From contig CAZOKH010000017.1 of NCBI GenBank assembly GCA_964580315.1, positions 1 to 45,864 of the forward strand: a DNA stretch of 45,864 nt. Direction: 5' to 3'. Every line of letters starts with the position of its first letter. Position 1 is the first letter of the stretch. Positions 8,717-15,781 of this stretch are shown piece after piece. This DNA is from CAZOKH01 sp964580315 (GTDB taxonomy: Bacteria; Chloroflexota; Anaerolineae; Anaerolineales; Anaerolineaceae). The notes beneath the pieces are model-generated. The model saw only the letters and a list, made by a program, of their open reading frames with translations, searched no databases and was not told where the DNA came from. Position numbers and translations under genes: made by a program.

Positions 8717-9632
8717 GCCTGTGTTCGCGGGCGTGTCGTTGTTTGTGTGGATGGTGAAAAGCTGCTGCCACGGGCTGGATGCCAACCGTGAAGCTGCCTG
8801 GCAAAACCTGTGCGAGACGGCGCGGGATTGGGGGCTGGCGTTTGCGCCGGTCAAAGCGGCTGACGGCGCCTGCCGCTTTAACCTTTCGGCGGTGGGAGGC
8901 GGCTGGCAAGACGACATTTTGCCCGGGCTGTTCGCCGCGTTTAAAAGAAATGGTCTGCGCCGGGTGGGCTGGCAGTACCTGTACGGCGCCAACCCGCTGG
9001 CAGAGGCCGCCGCAGCAGCGCAGCGCATTCATCAGTTGGGTTTACAGGGCTACATCCTCGACCCGGAAGTGGAATACAAGCGCGCCGGGGTGGGCGCGGC
9101 GCGGGTTTTCATGCGCCGGCTGCGCCAACTGGCGCCCGATGTTCCGCTGGCGTTATGCAGCTACCGCTTTCCTTCGCTGCACCGCGATTTTCCGTGGATG
9201 GGATTTTTGGATGAGATGGATGCAGCGCGCGGCGACGTGCACATGCCGCAAATGTACTGGGTAGGCGATGAGCGCCCCGATGGGCCTGAAGTGCAACTGG
9301 AGCGCTGCTTGAATGAATTGAGCGCGCTCAAAGCCCTGCCGTTGATCCCGGTGGGCAGCGCCTACACTCAGCGGGTGGGCAACCGCAGTTGGGCGCCCAC
9401 TGCTGAACAGTTGGATACCTTCTTTGCGGCGGCGCTACGCCTGGGCTGCGCGGGGGCTTCGCTGTGGTGCTGGGACTCGCTGGTGCAGAAGGATGACGGC
9501 AGCCGGGGCTGGGTGGACGCTGTGCGGCGCGCTGCACAGGACTGGGACGGCACGCCGGCGCCGGCGTGCACGCTGGAGCAGCGCGTGGAACGGTTGGAGG
9601 CTGCACTGCGCGTGCATGGGTGGGAATTGTAA
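8706..9632 (+). CDS. TIM-barrel glycoside-hydrolase-like protein inside the head cassette
   Basis: A 308-residue protein. The start at 8706 follows GGAGGAG and overlaps the terminase stop. The sequence alternates strands and helices as in a beta/alpha barrel: AGVSLFVWMV, GLAFAPVKAADG, VGWQYLYGANP, GYILDPEVEYK, PLALCSYRFPS, VHMPQMYWVGD, LPLIPVGSAYT and GASLWCWDSL. These resemble strand ends of GH25-like lysozymes and DUF1906-type barrels; YILDPEVEY and the MYW motif carry acidic and aromatic residues near a likely active site. The last 20 residues form a short coiled coil (LEQRVERLEAALR). No signal peptide is present. It could be an endolysin, a capsid-associated wall hydrolase or a structural protein; catalysis is not proven. 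Confidence 0.65.
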   Translation: MASEPVFAGVSLFVWMVKSCCHGLDANREAAWQNLCETARDWGLAFAPVKAADGACRFNLSAVGGGWQDDILPGLFAAFKRNGLRRVGWQYLYGANPLAEAAAAAQRIHQLGLQGYILDPEVEYKRAGVGAARVFMRRLRQLAPDVPLALCSYRFPSLHRDFPWMGFLDEMDAARGDVHMPQMYWVGDERPDGPEVQLERCLNELSALKALPLIPVGSAYTQRVGNRSWAPTAEQLDTFFAAALRLGCAGASLWCWDSLVQKDDGSRGWVDAVRRAAQDWDGTPAPACTLEQRVERLEAALRVHGWEL

Positions 9633-9962
9633 CCAGGGATAAAAAATCTCACGCGGAGACGCGGAGAATGCAGAAATCGGACAACAAAATACACGAAAAG
9701 GATTTGAATAATGCTGTCTGTGGTTCCGGGGATTTTTGTAGGGTGTGCCTGGGCGCACCGTAGGGTGCTACCCGAAGATAAAGGATTTGCTTATTTGATT
9801 CATACATAGGACGCAGAGAAACAACAACGAAATACGCGAAAGACACGAAAAGCGATAGGCGAATGTGTCATTTCAAGCGCAGCCCTCGAAGGGGGCGCAG
9901 AAAGAAATGACAGGGGTATCCGTGTCTATCCGTGTTCATCTGTGGTTCAAAAAGGAGGTGCG
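9633..9962. repeat. Intergenic dispersed repeats before the portal gene
   Basis: No gene. The stretch is built of short degenerate motifs found repeatedly in this window: a run of CACGCGGAGACGCGGAG type (about 9650-9665), GAAATACGCGAAAGACACGAAA (about 9829-9850, in outline) and TCTATCCGTGTTCATCTGTG (about 9923-9945). Similar motifs recur at about 13330-13350, 13824-13850, 15729-15755, 17817-17840 and 18335-18360. The ribosome site of the portal gene (AAGGAGG) lies at the right end. Confidence 0.6.
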
Positions 9963-11321
9963 ATGAATCTTTTCACTGAAATCACGCAGCGGGTGTTTGG
10001 TGCGGAAATCAACCGGCAGGTGCGCGCGGCGCTGGCGGCTGAGACGGATGCCAGCTTTGCCGTGGGGGCAAGGCTGGCGGGCGCGCCGCAGTTTGAGCGC
10101 GCCGACGCTGACCGGGATGAAATTTTGGTGCAGGCGCTGGAAGCCTGGAGGGTGAACCCGCTGGCGCGGCGCATGGTGGAACTGACCACCCAGTATGTGC
10201 TGGGCGGCGGGGTGGCGGTGAGCTGCAAGCAGCGCGCCACGGCGGCATTCCTCGAGCAATTCTGGCGGCACCGCCTCAACCAGATGGATGTGCGCTTGAA
10301 CGAGTGGAGTGATGAACTGGCGCGCAGCGGCAACCTGTTCGTGCTGATCTCGACCGACGCGGGCGGCATGAGCTATGCCCGCGCTGTGCCGGCTGCTCAA
10401 ATTGCGCGCATCGAAACCGCGCCCAATGACAGCCAACAGGAGACAGCCTATCTGCCCAAACCCAGCCTGGAAATGCCCGACCCACGCCCCTGGGCGGCTT
10501 ATGACGCGCTGCATGACGCGCCCACCGACGAGGGCGGATTTGCCCCGGTGATGCTGCACTATGCGGTCAACCGCCCGGTGGGAAGCTGCTGGGGAGAATC
10601 AGACCTGGCGCCGCAACTGCGCTGGCTGGCGCGCTATGCCAACTGGCTGGAAGACCGCGCCCGGCTGAACCGTTTTCGCACGGCGTTTTTATATGCGGTG
10701 AAGGCGCGCTTTGCCTCGGAGGCGCAGCGCGCTGCGCGCCAGCAGCAGCTCAACGCCAGCAAACCGGCGCCGGGTTCCATTCTGGTGATGGATGAGAGCG
10801 AAACCTGGGAGGTACTGCATCCGCGCCTGGAAGCCGATGATGCCAACGAGGACGGCCTGGCGTTGAAGAAGATGATCGCTGCCGGGGCGGGCGTGCCGCT
10901 GCACTTTCTGGCAGAACCCGAGTCCTCCACACGCACCACGGCCGAGGCGGCGGGCGGCCCCACCTTCCGGCGCTTCGAGCAGCGCCAGCAGTATTTTTTG
11001 TGGCTGGTGACCGACGTGCTGCGCGTGGCGACGGCGCGCCGCGCCCAGGTGGACCGGCGGGTGGACGCCAGGGCTGTCATTCGCGTGCAGGGCGCCGACA
11101 TTTCGGTGCGCGACAACCTGGCCATGGCGCAGGCGGCTGCCAGCCTGGCGGGCTGCCTGACCGATTTGCGCGACCGGCGGCTGATCGATGATGCTGAACT
11201 GTTGCGGCTGGTCTATCGTTTCGCCGGCGAGGCGCTGGATGTGGAAGAAATGCTGGCGCGCGCTGCACACCAGAAGGAAACCAAACATGGAGAGAAAGGA
11301 GCAATGGATGGAGAAAGATGA
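9963..11321 (+). CDS. Phage portal protein
   Basis: A 452-residue protein, start fixed by AAGGAGGTGCG directly before the ATG. Portal features are the N-terminal NPLARRMVELTTQYVLGGG segment, the DELARSGNLFVLIS strand, the DRARLNRFRTAFLYAVK helix and the long downstream helix region with TFRRFEQRQQYF. Twelve copies of such proteins form the ring through which DNA enters the capsid; the terminase at 7163-8716 docks onto it. The sequence is full length for SPP1/HK97-like portals (400-500 residues). The 3' end overlaps the protease-capsid gene by 14 nt, as expected for coordinated translation. The protein has no frameshift or internal stop. Confidence 0.88.
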   Translation: MNLFTEITQRVFGAEINRQVRAALAAETDASFAVGARLAGAPQFERADADRDEILVQALEAWRVNPLARRMVELTTQYVLGGGVAVSCKQRATAAFLEQFWRHRLNQMDVRLNEWSDELARSGNLFVLISTDAGGMSYARAVPAAQIARIETAPNDSQQETAYLPKPSLEMPDPRPWAAYDALHDAPTDEGGFAPVMLHYAVNRPVGSCWGESDLAPQLRWLARYANWLEDRARLNRFRTAFLYAVKARFASEAQRAARQQQLNASKPAPGSILVMDESETWEVLHPRLEADDANEDGLALKKMIAAGAGVPLHFLAEPESSTRTTAEAAGGPTFRRFEQRQQYFLWLVTDVLRVATARRAQVDRRVDARAVIRVQGADISVRDNLAMAQAAASLAGCLTDLRDRRLIDDAELLRLVYRFAGEALDVEEMLARAAHQKETKHGEKGAMDGER

Positions 11322-13224
11322 GAACGCCGTGAGCCTGCCGCAGGGCAGCCAACGAACCCGGCTGCAGGGCAGCGGTGCACCCAACCCGCAGGGCGAATTT
11401 GAAATCCTGGCCATCACTGCCGGGACGGGCAACGGCTGGCATTTTTCGGCGGGGGCGCTGCAAGCCTCGCTGGCGCTGTGGGACGGCGTGCAGTGTTTTG
11501 TGGACCATGCCTGGAACGGCCATTCGGTGCGCGACCTGGCCGGGGTGTGCTGCAGCCCGCAGTGGGAGGAGACCTCGCAAGGGGTGCGCCTGACACTCAA
11601 ACCGCTGGGGCCTTCGGCCGAACTGCTGCGCGAACTGGGACGCCAGGTGCTGGCGGAGGAGGGCGGCGCGGGGCGGGTGGGCTTCTCGGCGGATGTGTTG
11701 TTCACCGCCCAGGGCAGGCAGGTGGAGCAGATTTTGCGCGTGTTTTCGCTCGACCTGGTGATCGACCCGGCGCGCGGCGGGGCGTTCCTGCGCGCGCTCA
11801 ACCAACTGCAATTCAATCAGACCTTTTTAAAGGAGGAAATCAACATGCCTGAAGCAACCAATCAACCGGCCGCAGCGCAAAGCGCCGTGCAAGAACCGGA
11901 GAGAACGGAATTGTGCGCGCGCCTGCTGGAGAGCTCCCTGGCGGCCAGCCGCCTGCCGGCCGCTGCCGGCGACGCCATTCGCAAACAGTTTGCCGGGCGC
12001 AGCTTTGACCCGGCCGAACTGGACAGCGCGGTGGAAAGCGCGCGCCAGATGGTGAGCGACCTGACCGGCAGCCTGACGGTGCAGGGCGCCGGGCGCGTGC
12101 AGGCGGTGTTCAGCGCCGAAGATCAGCTCAATGCTGCCGTGCACGACCTGCTGGGCGCCGAACGCCCGGCTGAATTGAACAGCCTGAAAACCCAGCGCCT
12201 GTCCGGCATCCGTGAACTCTATACCCTGACCACCGGCGACATTTCTTTTGTGGGCGGCTTCGATGCCGAACGCGCCCAGCTTGCTGCCACGGCCGACCTG
12301 CCCGGGCTGCTGAAGAATGCCTTCAACAAGCTGGTGCTGATGCAGTGGCAGGAACTGGGGCGGGCTGGCTATCGCTGGTGGGAATCGGTGGTGAGTGTGG
12401 AGCATTTCAACAGCCTGCACCCGCTGACCGGCGTGCTGGTGGGCGAGGTGAACCTGCTGCCGGCGGTCAATGAAGGTGCAGCCTACACCGAATTGGATGT
12501 GAGCGACTCGGCGGAGACCGGCGCCTGGGGCAAGTACGGCGGTTATGTAGGGTTGACGCTGGAGATGTTTGAGCGCGACGAAACCCACAAACTGCGCCAG
12601 TACCCGCTCAAACTGGCGTCGGCTGCCCTGCGGCGTATTTCAGCCCTGGTGGCAGCTGTGTTCACTGCCAACGCGGGAGCGGGCCCCACCCTGGCCGACG
12701 GCGGCGCGCTGTTCAATGATGACGCGGTCAGCGTCAGCGGAGGGCATGCCAACCTGCGCACGGCGGCGCTCAGCGGGGCGGAATGGGAGGCGGTCAGCAG
12801 CGCGGTGTATGCCCAGCCCATGCTGACCGCCAGCGGCGGCACCGCGCCTTGCCTGGCGCTCGACCCCAAATACCTGCTGGTGCCGCGTCCGCTGCGCCTG
12901 GCTGCCATGCGTATTTTGTATCCGTCGTGGGAGCGCGAGGCCAACATTGTCGCCGAGAACCTGCAGCGCGGCGAGCTGGGCGATGTGATCACCGTGCCGG
13001 AGTGGACAGACGCCAACAACTGGGCAGCCGTGTGCGATCCGCGCCTGGCGCCGGGCATCATCGTGGGTGAACGCTTCGGCTTGATGCCGGAGATCTTTGT
13101 AGCTGACAGCAATCAGCACAGCAGCGCATTGTTCACCAATGACGAGCTGCGCATCAAGGTGCGCCACTGGGTGAGCGTGTTCGTGGCCGATTACCGCCCG
13201 CTGCACAAGAACAACGTGGCCTAA
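11308..13224 (+). CDS. Prohead protease fused to major capsid protein (HK97/Mu gpT type)
   Basis: A 638-residue protein. AAAGGAG lies 6 nt before the ATG at 11308; an upstream ATG at 11287 is less well placed. Residues about 30-175 look like a prohead serine protease: FVDHAWNG offers the His and VGFSADVLF the Ser of the usual pair. A charged, helical region (about 180-310) resembles a scaffold or delta domain. The rest resembles Mu gpT-like HK97-fold capsid proteins (WQELGRAGYRWWESVVSV, YGGYVGLTLEMFERDE, KVRHWVSVFVADYRPLHK at the C-terminus). In most phages protease and capsid are separate genes. An internal ribosome site and ATG at 11829-11847 could also give a capsid-only product of 459 residues. 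Confidence 0.85.
   Translation: MEKDENAVSLPQGSQRTRLQGSGAPNPQGEFEILAITAGTGNGWHFSAGALQASLALWDGVQCFVDHAWNGHSVRDLAGVCCSPQWEETSQGVRLTLKPLGPSAELLRELGRQVLAEEGGAGRVGFSADVLFTAQGRQVEQILRVFSLDLVIDPARGGAFLRALNQLQFNQTFLKEEINMPEATNQPAAAQSAVQEPERTELCARLLESSLAASRLPAAAGDAIRKQFAGRSFDPAELDSAVESARQMVSDLTGSLTVQGAGRVQAVFSAEDQLNAAVHDLLGAERPAELNSLKTQRLSGIRELYTLTTGDISFVGGFDAERAQLAATADLPGLLKNAFNKLVLMQWQELGRAGYRWWESVVSVEHFNSLHPLTGVLVGEVNLLPAVNEGAAYTELDVSDSAETGAWGKYGGYVGLTLEMFERDETHKLRQYPLKLASAALRRISALVAAVFTANAGAGPTLADGGALFNDDAVSVSGGHANLRTAALSGAEWEAVSSAVYAQPMLTASGGTAPCLALDPKYLLVPRPLRLAAMRILYPSWEREANIVAENLQRGELGDVITVPEWTDANNWAAVCDPRLAPGIIVGERFGLMPEIFVADSNQHSSALFTNDELRIKVRHWVSVFVADYRPLHKNNVA
11829..11847 (+). promoter_or_regulatory. 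Internal ribosome binding site and start for a capsid-only product
   Basis: AAAGGAGG (11829-11836) stands 8 nt before an in-frame ATG (11845). It is the strongest ribosome site in the gene and lies at the boundary between the protease and scaffold/capsid parts. Initiation here would yield a protein beginning MPEATNQPAAA. Confidence 0.7.
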
Positions 13225-13442
13225 GGGTAGGATGGAACCACAGGTTTGTAGTTTGTAGGATGGGTGAAGGGGCGAAAAGGATAGTGATCGTTCGCCCCGC
13301 AACCCACCGGCAGTAGATTCAAACAATGAAAGACGCGAAAGGCACGAAAAGAAACAAACCTGTTTTGAGACCCTAAGGGTTTCGAAAACCCTTAGGGTCG
13401 AAAGAATGGGAAAAACGAAAGACGCGAAAAAAGGAGCAAGAA
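13225..13442. repeat. Repeat cluster with a perfect palindrome downstream of the capsid gene
   Basis: A perfect inverted repeat lies at 13369-13399: 14-bp arms beginning GACCCTAAGGGTTT with a CGA loop, and no T tract after it. Just before it are GACGCGAAAGGCACGAAAAG-type repeats (about 13331-13350), and at 13271-13300 is GGGGCGAA...TTCGCCCC. No gene is present. These are host-type dispersed elements, not phage-specific sequence. Confidence 0.65.
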
Positions 13443-13838
13443 ATGGAAAACAAGTGGTTGTTGTTATTGACCTCACGCAAGCTGTGGGCGGCTCTGATCG
13501 GCGTGGTGCTGCTGGCGCTGCCGTTGCTGGCGCCGGGATTGGAGCTGGACGAGGAAGCCCTGACCGGGCTGGCGGTCACCCTGGCGGCTTACATTGTGGG
13601 GGTGGCTGTGGAAGGCGGCGCGCCCTTCACCGAGCAGCCGCTGGCCAAGCTGCGTACGCTGCTGGGGTCGCGCAAGTTCTGGGCGGCGGCGGTCAGCCTG
13701 GGGGTGGTGACGCTGCAAGCCTTTGACCCGCAGTTTCCGCTGACGGCTGAACAGGTGACGCCGATTGTGTCGCTGCTGGCGGCCTACATTGTGGGCACAG
13801 CGGTGGAGGATCGGATAGGTCTCACGCTGAGGCGCTGA
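13443..13838 (+). CDS. Holin-like membrane protein with an internal tandem duplication
   Basis: A 131-residue protein preceded by AAGGAG. It consists of two similar halves. Each starts with a basic SRK(L/F)WAA motif (residues about 11-17 and 76-82), continues with a hydrophobic helix, and ends with an AAYIVG(V/T)AVE helix (about 48-57 and 113-122). Single-unit proteins of this pattern occur in phage genomes and are often labelled putative holins or membrane anchors. Four membrane segments are expected. A pore role in lysis is only inferred; no separate endolysin lies beside it, though the barrel protein at 8706-9632 could serve. The duplication within one gene is unusual. Confidence 0.6.
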   Translation: MENKWLLLLTSRKLWAALIGVVLLALPLLAPGLELDEEALTGLAVTLAAYIVGVAVEGGAPFTEQPLAKLRTLLGSRKFWAAAVSLGVVTLQAFDPQFPLTAEQVTPIVSLLAAYIVGTAVEDRIGLTLRR

Positions 13839-14109
13839 GGACGCGGAGAAAAGATTCGCAGGGGCATACGGTGAACGCGCCGGGGCGGCGTCGAAAATGC
13901 ACAAGGGCGGACTCCATCCGCCCCTACGGTTTGACGGAAAGATGCCTGTATTTGGGAAGGCGGGCGAATACCATTCGCCCCTGCGGATTGACGAAAAAGC
14001 AGACCTACCCAACCCTCCCTGACCCACTGCGTGGGCGCTTCGTGAGGGAGGGAGTTGAATTCCCTTCCCTCCAGGGAAGGGCTAGGGATAGGTAGGTATC
14101 GGAGGACTG
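13839..14109. repeat. Dispersed repeat cluster before the connector gene
   Basis: Contains two related hairpin units, GGGCGGACTCCATCCGCCCC (about 13904-13923) and GGGCGAATACCATTCGCCCC (about 13963-13982), each followed by CTACGGTTTGACG or CTGCGGATTGACG. A further inverted arrangement of CCCTCCCTGACC and GAGGGAGGG elements follows (about 14011-14085). The start carries the GCTGAGGACGCGGAG repeat. No gene is seen, apart from the ribosome site GGAGG next to 14110. Confidence 0.6.
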
Positions 14110-14763
14110 ATGACTGACCTGGAAGCATTTATCCGCTGGCAGCGGCTGCTGCTGGGAGAAGATGACGGCAGCCGCTTCAGCGATGACCTGCTGACCGAGG
14201 CGCTGCGCCAGGCGCTGCACGACTATGCCGCGGCGCTGCCGCAGGTGCGCAGCGTGGAACAGGCAGCGCTTGCGGGCGGTGTGCAGGTGATTGGCGGGAC
14301 GGCTGACCTGCTGTTTCCGCTGGAGATTGCTTTTTCCAACCTGTATGCCGCGGGCGACTGGTTGATTTATCGCGGGGCGTATACCCACCACCTGGAGGGC
14401 GGCGGGCTGCGCCTGGAGTTGCAAGACGAGCCGCTGCCGCTGGGCGGCGAAACCCTGCGCCTGACCTACGCCGCCGCTCACAGCCTGGAGGGGTTGGACG
14501 GCGCGCTGCAAACCACGCCACCGGCAGTGCACTGGGCGGTGCTGGCACAGGGCGCCGCGGCGCAGGCTGCCCTGCTGCGCTGCGCCGGGTTGAGCGAAGC
14601 CCAGGGCGGCAGCCCGGCGGGCATTGACCGGCTGCGCCAGTGGGGTGAACGCACGCTGGATGGTTTCCACACCCGCCTGGCGGGCCTGCGCGCGCAAACG
14701 CAGCCCGGCCTGCCGCTGGCGCCGGGCGCGCTGCGCTGGAGGTTGGACGCATGGGATGGTTGA
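14110..14763 (+). CDS. Putative head-tail connector/adaptor protein
   Basis: A 217-residue soluble protein with GGAGGACTG before its ATG. The N-terminus (DLEAFIRWQRLLLG, then DDLLTEALRQALHDYA) is of the helical kind found in head-completion and neck adaptors that bind under the portal, where a short helical bundle begins with a DxxLxxALxxA pattern. The middle is beta-rich (LEGGGLRLELQDEPLPLGG) and the C-terminus helical. No membrane segment or catalytic motif is visible. The assignment depends on position in the cassette and on this weak pattern. Its end overlaps the next gene by 13 nt, so the two are translated together. Confidence 0.5.
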   Translation: MTDLEAFIRWQRLLLGEDDGSRFSDDLLTEALRQALHDYAAALPQVRSVEQAALAGGVQVIGGTADLLFPLEIAFSNLYAAGDWLIYRGAYTHHLEGGGLRLELQDEPLPLGGETLRLTYAAAHSLEGLDGALQTTPPAVHWAVLAQGAAAQAALLRCAGLSEAQGGSPAGIDRLRQWGERTLDGFHTRLAGLRAQTQPGLPLAPGALRWRLDAWDG

Positions 14764-15164
14764 TTCCATTTGGACCGGGGGCGCGGCCCGCGCTCTTCAC
14801 ACCGCTGAACCTGAACCCCGACCTGCACCCGCTGCGGCCGCAAGCCGCCCCAGGTCAGCGCATTCGCCTGGTGCGCTATGTGTGGCGCACGCACGGCAAG
14901 CGCGACTGTCCGCGCTGCGCCGAATTGGAAGGCGCCATTGCCTCGCGCAGCGCATGGGACCTGGGCTTGCGGCCGGGTTTTCACCGCGGCTGCGACTGCA
15001 CATTGGATCCGGTGATCAGCGAAGTGGATGCGCCGGTAGTGCGGCGGCTGTCGGCTGTCAGCGGGGGGCAGCCGCTGCGCGTGGCGCTCAGTGGTGTGTT
15101 AACCGGCTCGCTGGCCGCCCTGCGCCCGGCTCCCGCCGACTGGCGCGAACGTATCAAGGAGTGA
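14751..15164 (+). CDS. Short minor head protein-like (SPP1 gp7 / Mu gpF C-terminal type)
   Basis: A 137-residue protein starting inside the preceding gene after GGAGG. Its centre has CPRCAELEGAIASR (residues about 51-64) followed by LRPGFHRGCDCTLDPV (about 74-89). The spacing of Cys-x-x-Cys and a PxxHxxCxCxL motif matches the zinc-binding end of phage minor head proteins such as Mu gpF and SPP1 gp7, which help start DNA ejection. Those proteins usually have 250 or more residues; here only the Cys/His module and short flanks remain. It may be a minimal form or a remnant kept in frame. Confidence 0.6.
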   Translation: MGWLIPFGPGARPALFTPLNLNPDLHPLRPQAAPGQRIRLVRYVWRTHGKRDCPRCAELEGAIASRSAWDLGLRPGFHRGCDCTLDPVISEVDAPVVRRLSAVSGGQPLRVALSGVLTGSLAALRPAPADWRERIKE

Positions 15165-15167
15165 ATT

Positions 15168-15647
15168 ATGACCACCCTGGGCAAAGATTGTCATGTTATT
15201 TTGACCCACCCGCTGGTGAACGGCGGCCAACCGTGCGGCTTTGTGCTGGAAGCGGTTGACAACCAGCGCGGCGCGCCTTTCACCCTGCAGCGCGAGGTGG
15301 ACAGCGACGGCAAGGTTTATGTGCGCCTGTTTTTCGATGTGCTGCTGGCTGATAACCTGCTCAACCCCGACGGCTCGCGCCATGCCCGCTCGCGGGCTGA
15401 GCTGTACGCCCTGCTGACGGGTTACCTGGCGCAGCGCGCGGGCATCACGGTGCAAACTGGCATGGGCGTGCTGTCCAATATTGGCGCGCTGGGACATTGC
15501 GCCACTGAGACGCATTACCCGGGTGTTTCGCTGGCAGCCTGCCAGTTCAACAACACCGGCGTCTATTATCCGCCGGCCGACCCGGGGTTGTACTTCAACT
15601 CGGCCTGGGATGGGCCGTTGACCTGGGGCGGCTCGTTCTGGCGGTGA
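15168..15647 (+). CDS. Unrecognised protein of the head cassette
   Basis: A 159-residue protein, beginning 4 nt after the previous stop and preceded by AAGGAG, so clearly part of the same transcription unit. The sequence is mixed alpha/beta with no membrane segment or signal peptide. The first 60 residues (CHVILTHPLVNGG, CGFVLE, KVYVRLFFDVLLAD) look like paired beta strands; residues 70-100 are helical; the end is rich in Gly, Tyr and Trp (TWGGSFW). I do not recognise the family. Position suggests a neck, tail or head-decoration protein. Confidence 0.6.
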   Translation: MTTLGKDCHVILTHPLVNGGQPCGFVLEAVDNQRGAPFTLQREVDSDGKVYVRLFFDVLLADNLLNPDGSRHARSRAELYALLTGYLAQRAGITVQTGMGVLSNIGALGHCATETHYPGVSLAACQFNNTGVYYPPADPGLYFNSAWDGPLTWGGSFWR

Positions 15648-15781
15648 CGTTTTCCCCTCCATTTAGGGAGGGGTCAGGGGTGGGGTTTGTTCTTGCCGGG
15701 CGAGGCGCCGCCTCTGGGCGCCGAAAGCTCACGCGGAGGCGCTGAGGACGCTGAAAAAAACCTATCTAAAAAGGAGAAACC
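15648..15781. repeat. Dispersed repeats before the large structural gene
   Basis: Contains CCCTCCATTTAGGGAGGG (about 15655-15672), a GGCGAGGCGCCGCCTC palindrome-like stretch (about 15698-15713) and CACGCGGAGGCGCTGAGGACGC (15731-15752). The gap ends with AAAAAGGAGAAACC, the ribosome site of the gene at 15782. Confidence 0.5.

Noticed and set aside
7307..9028. Minus-strand open frame of 573 codons
   Set aside because: It lies fully opposite the terminase and barrel genes, is rich in His, Gln and Arg as expected for an antisense frame of GC-rich DNA, and has no ribosome site or family motif.
11188..11307. Longer N-terminus for the protease-capsid protein
   Set aside because: The extra residues overlap the portal gene heavily, are Trp/Arg/Cys-rich by frame effect, and have no ribosome site; AAAGGAG favours 11308.
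10689..11816. Minus-strand open frame of 375 codons
   Set aside because: Opposite the portal and protease-capsid genes, which have good ribosome sites and family motifs.
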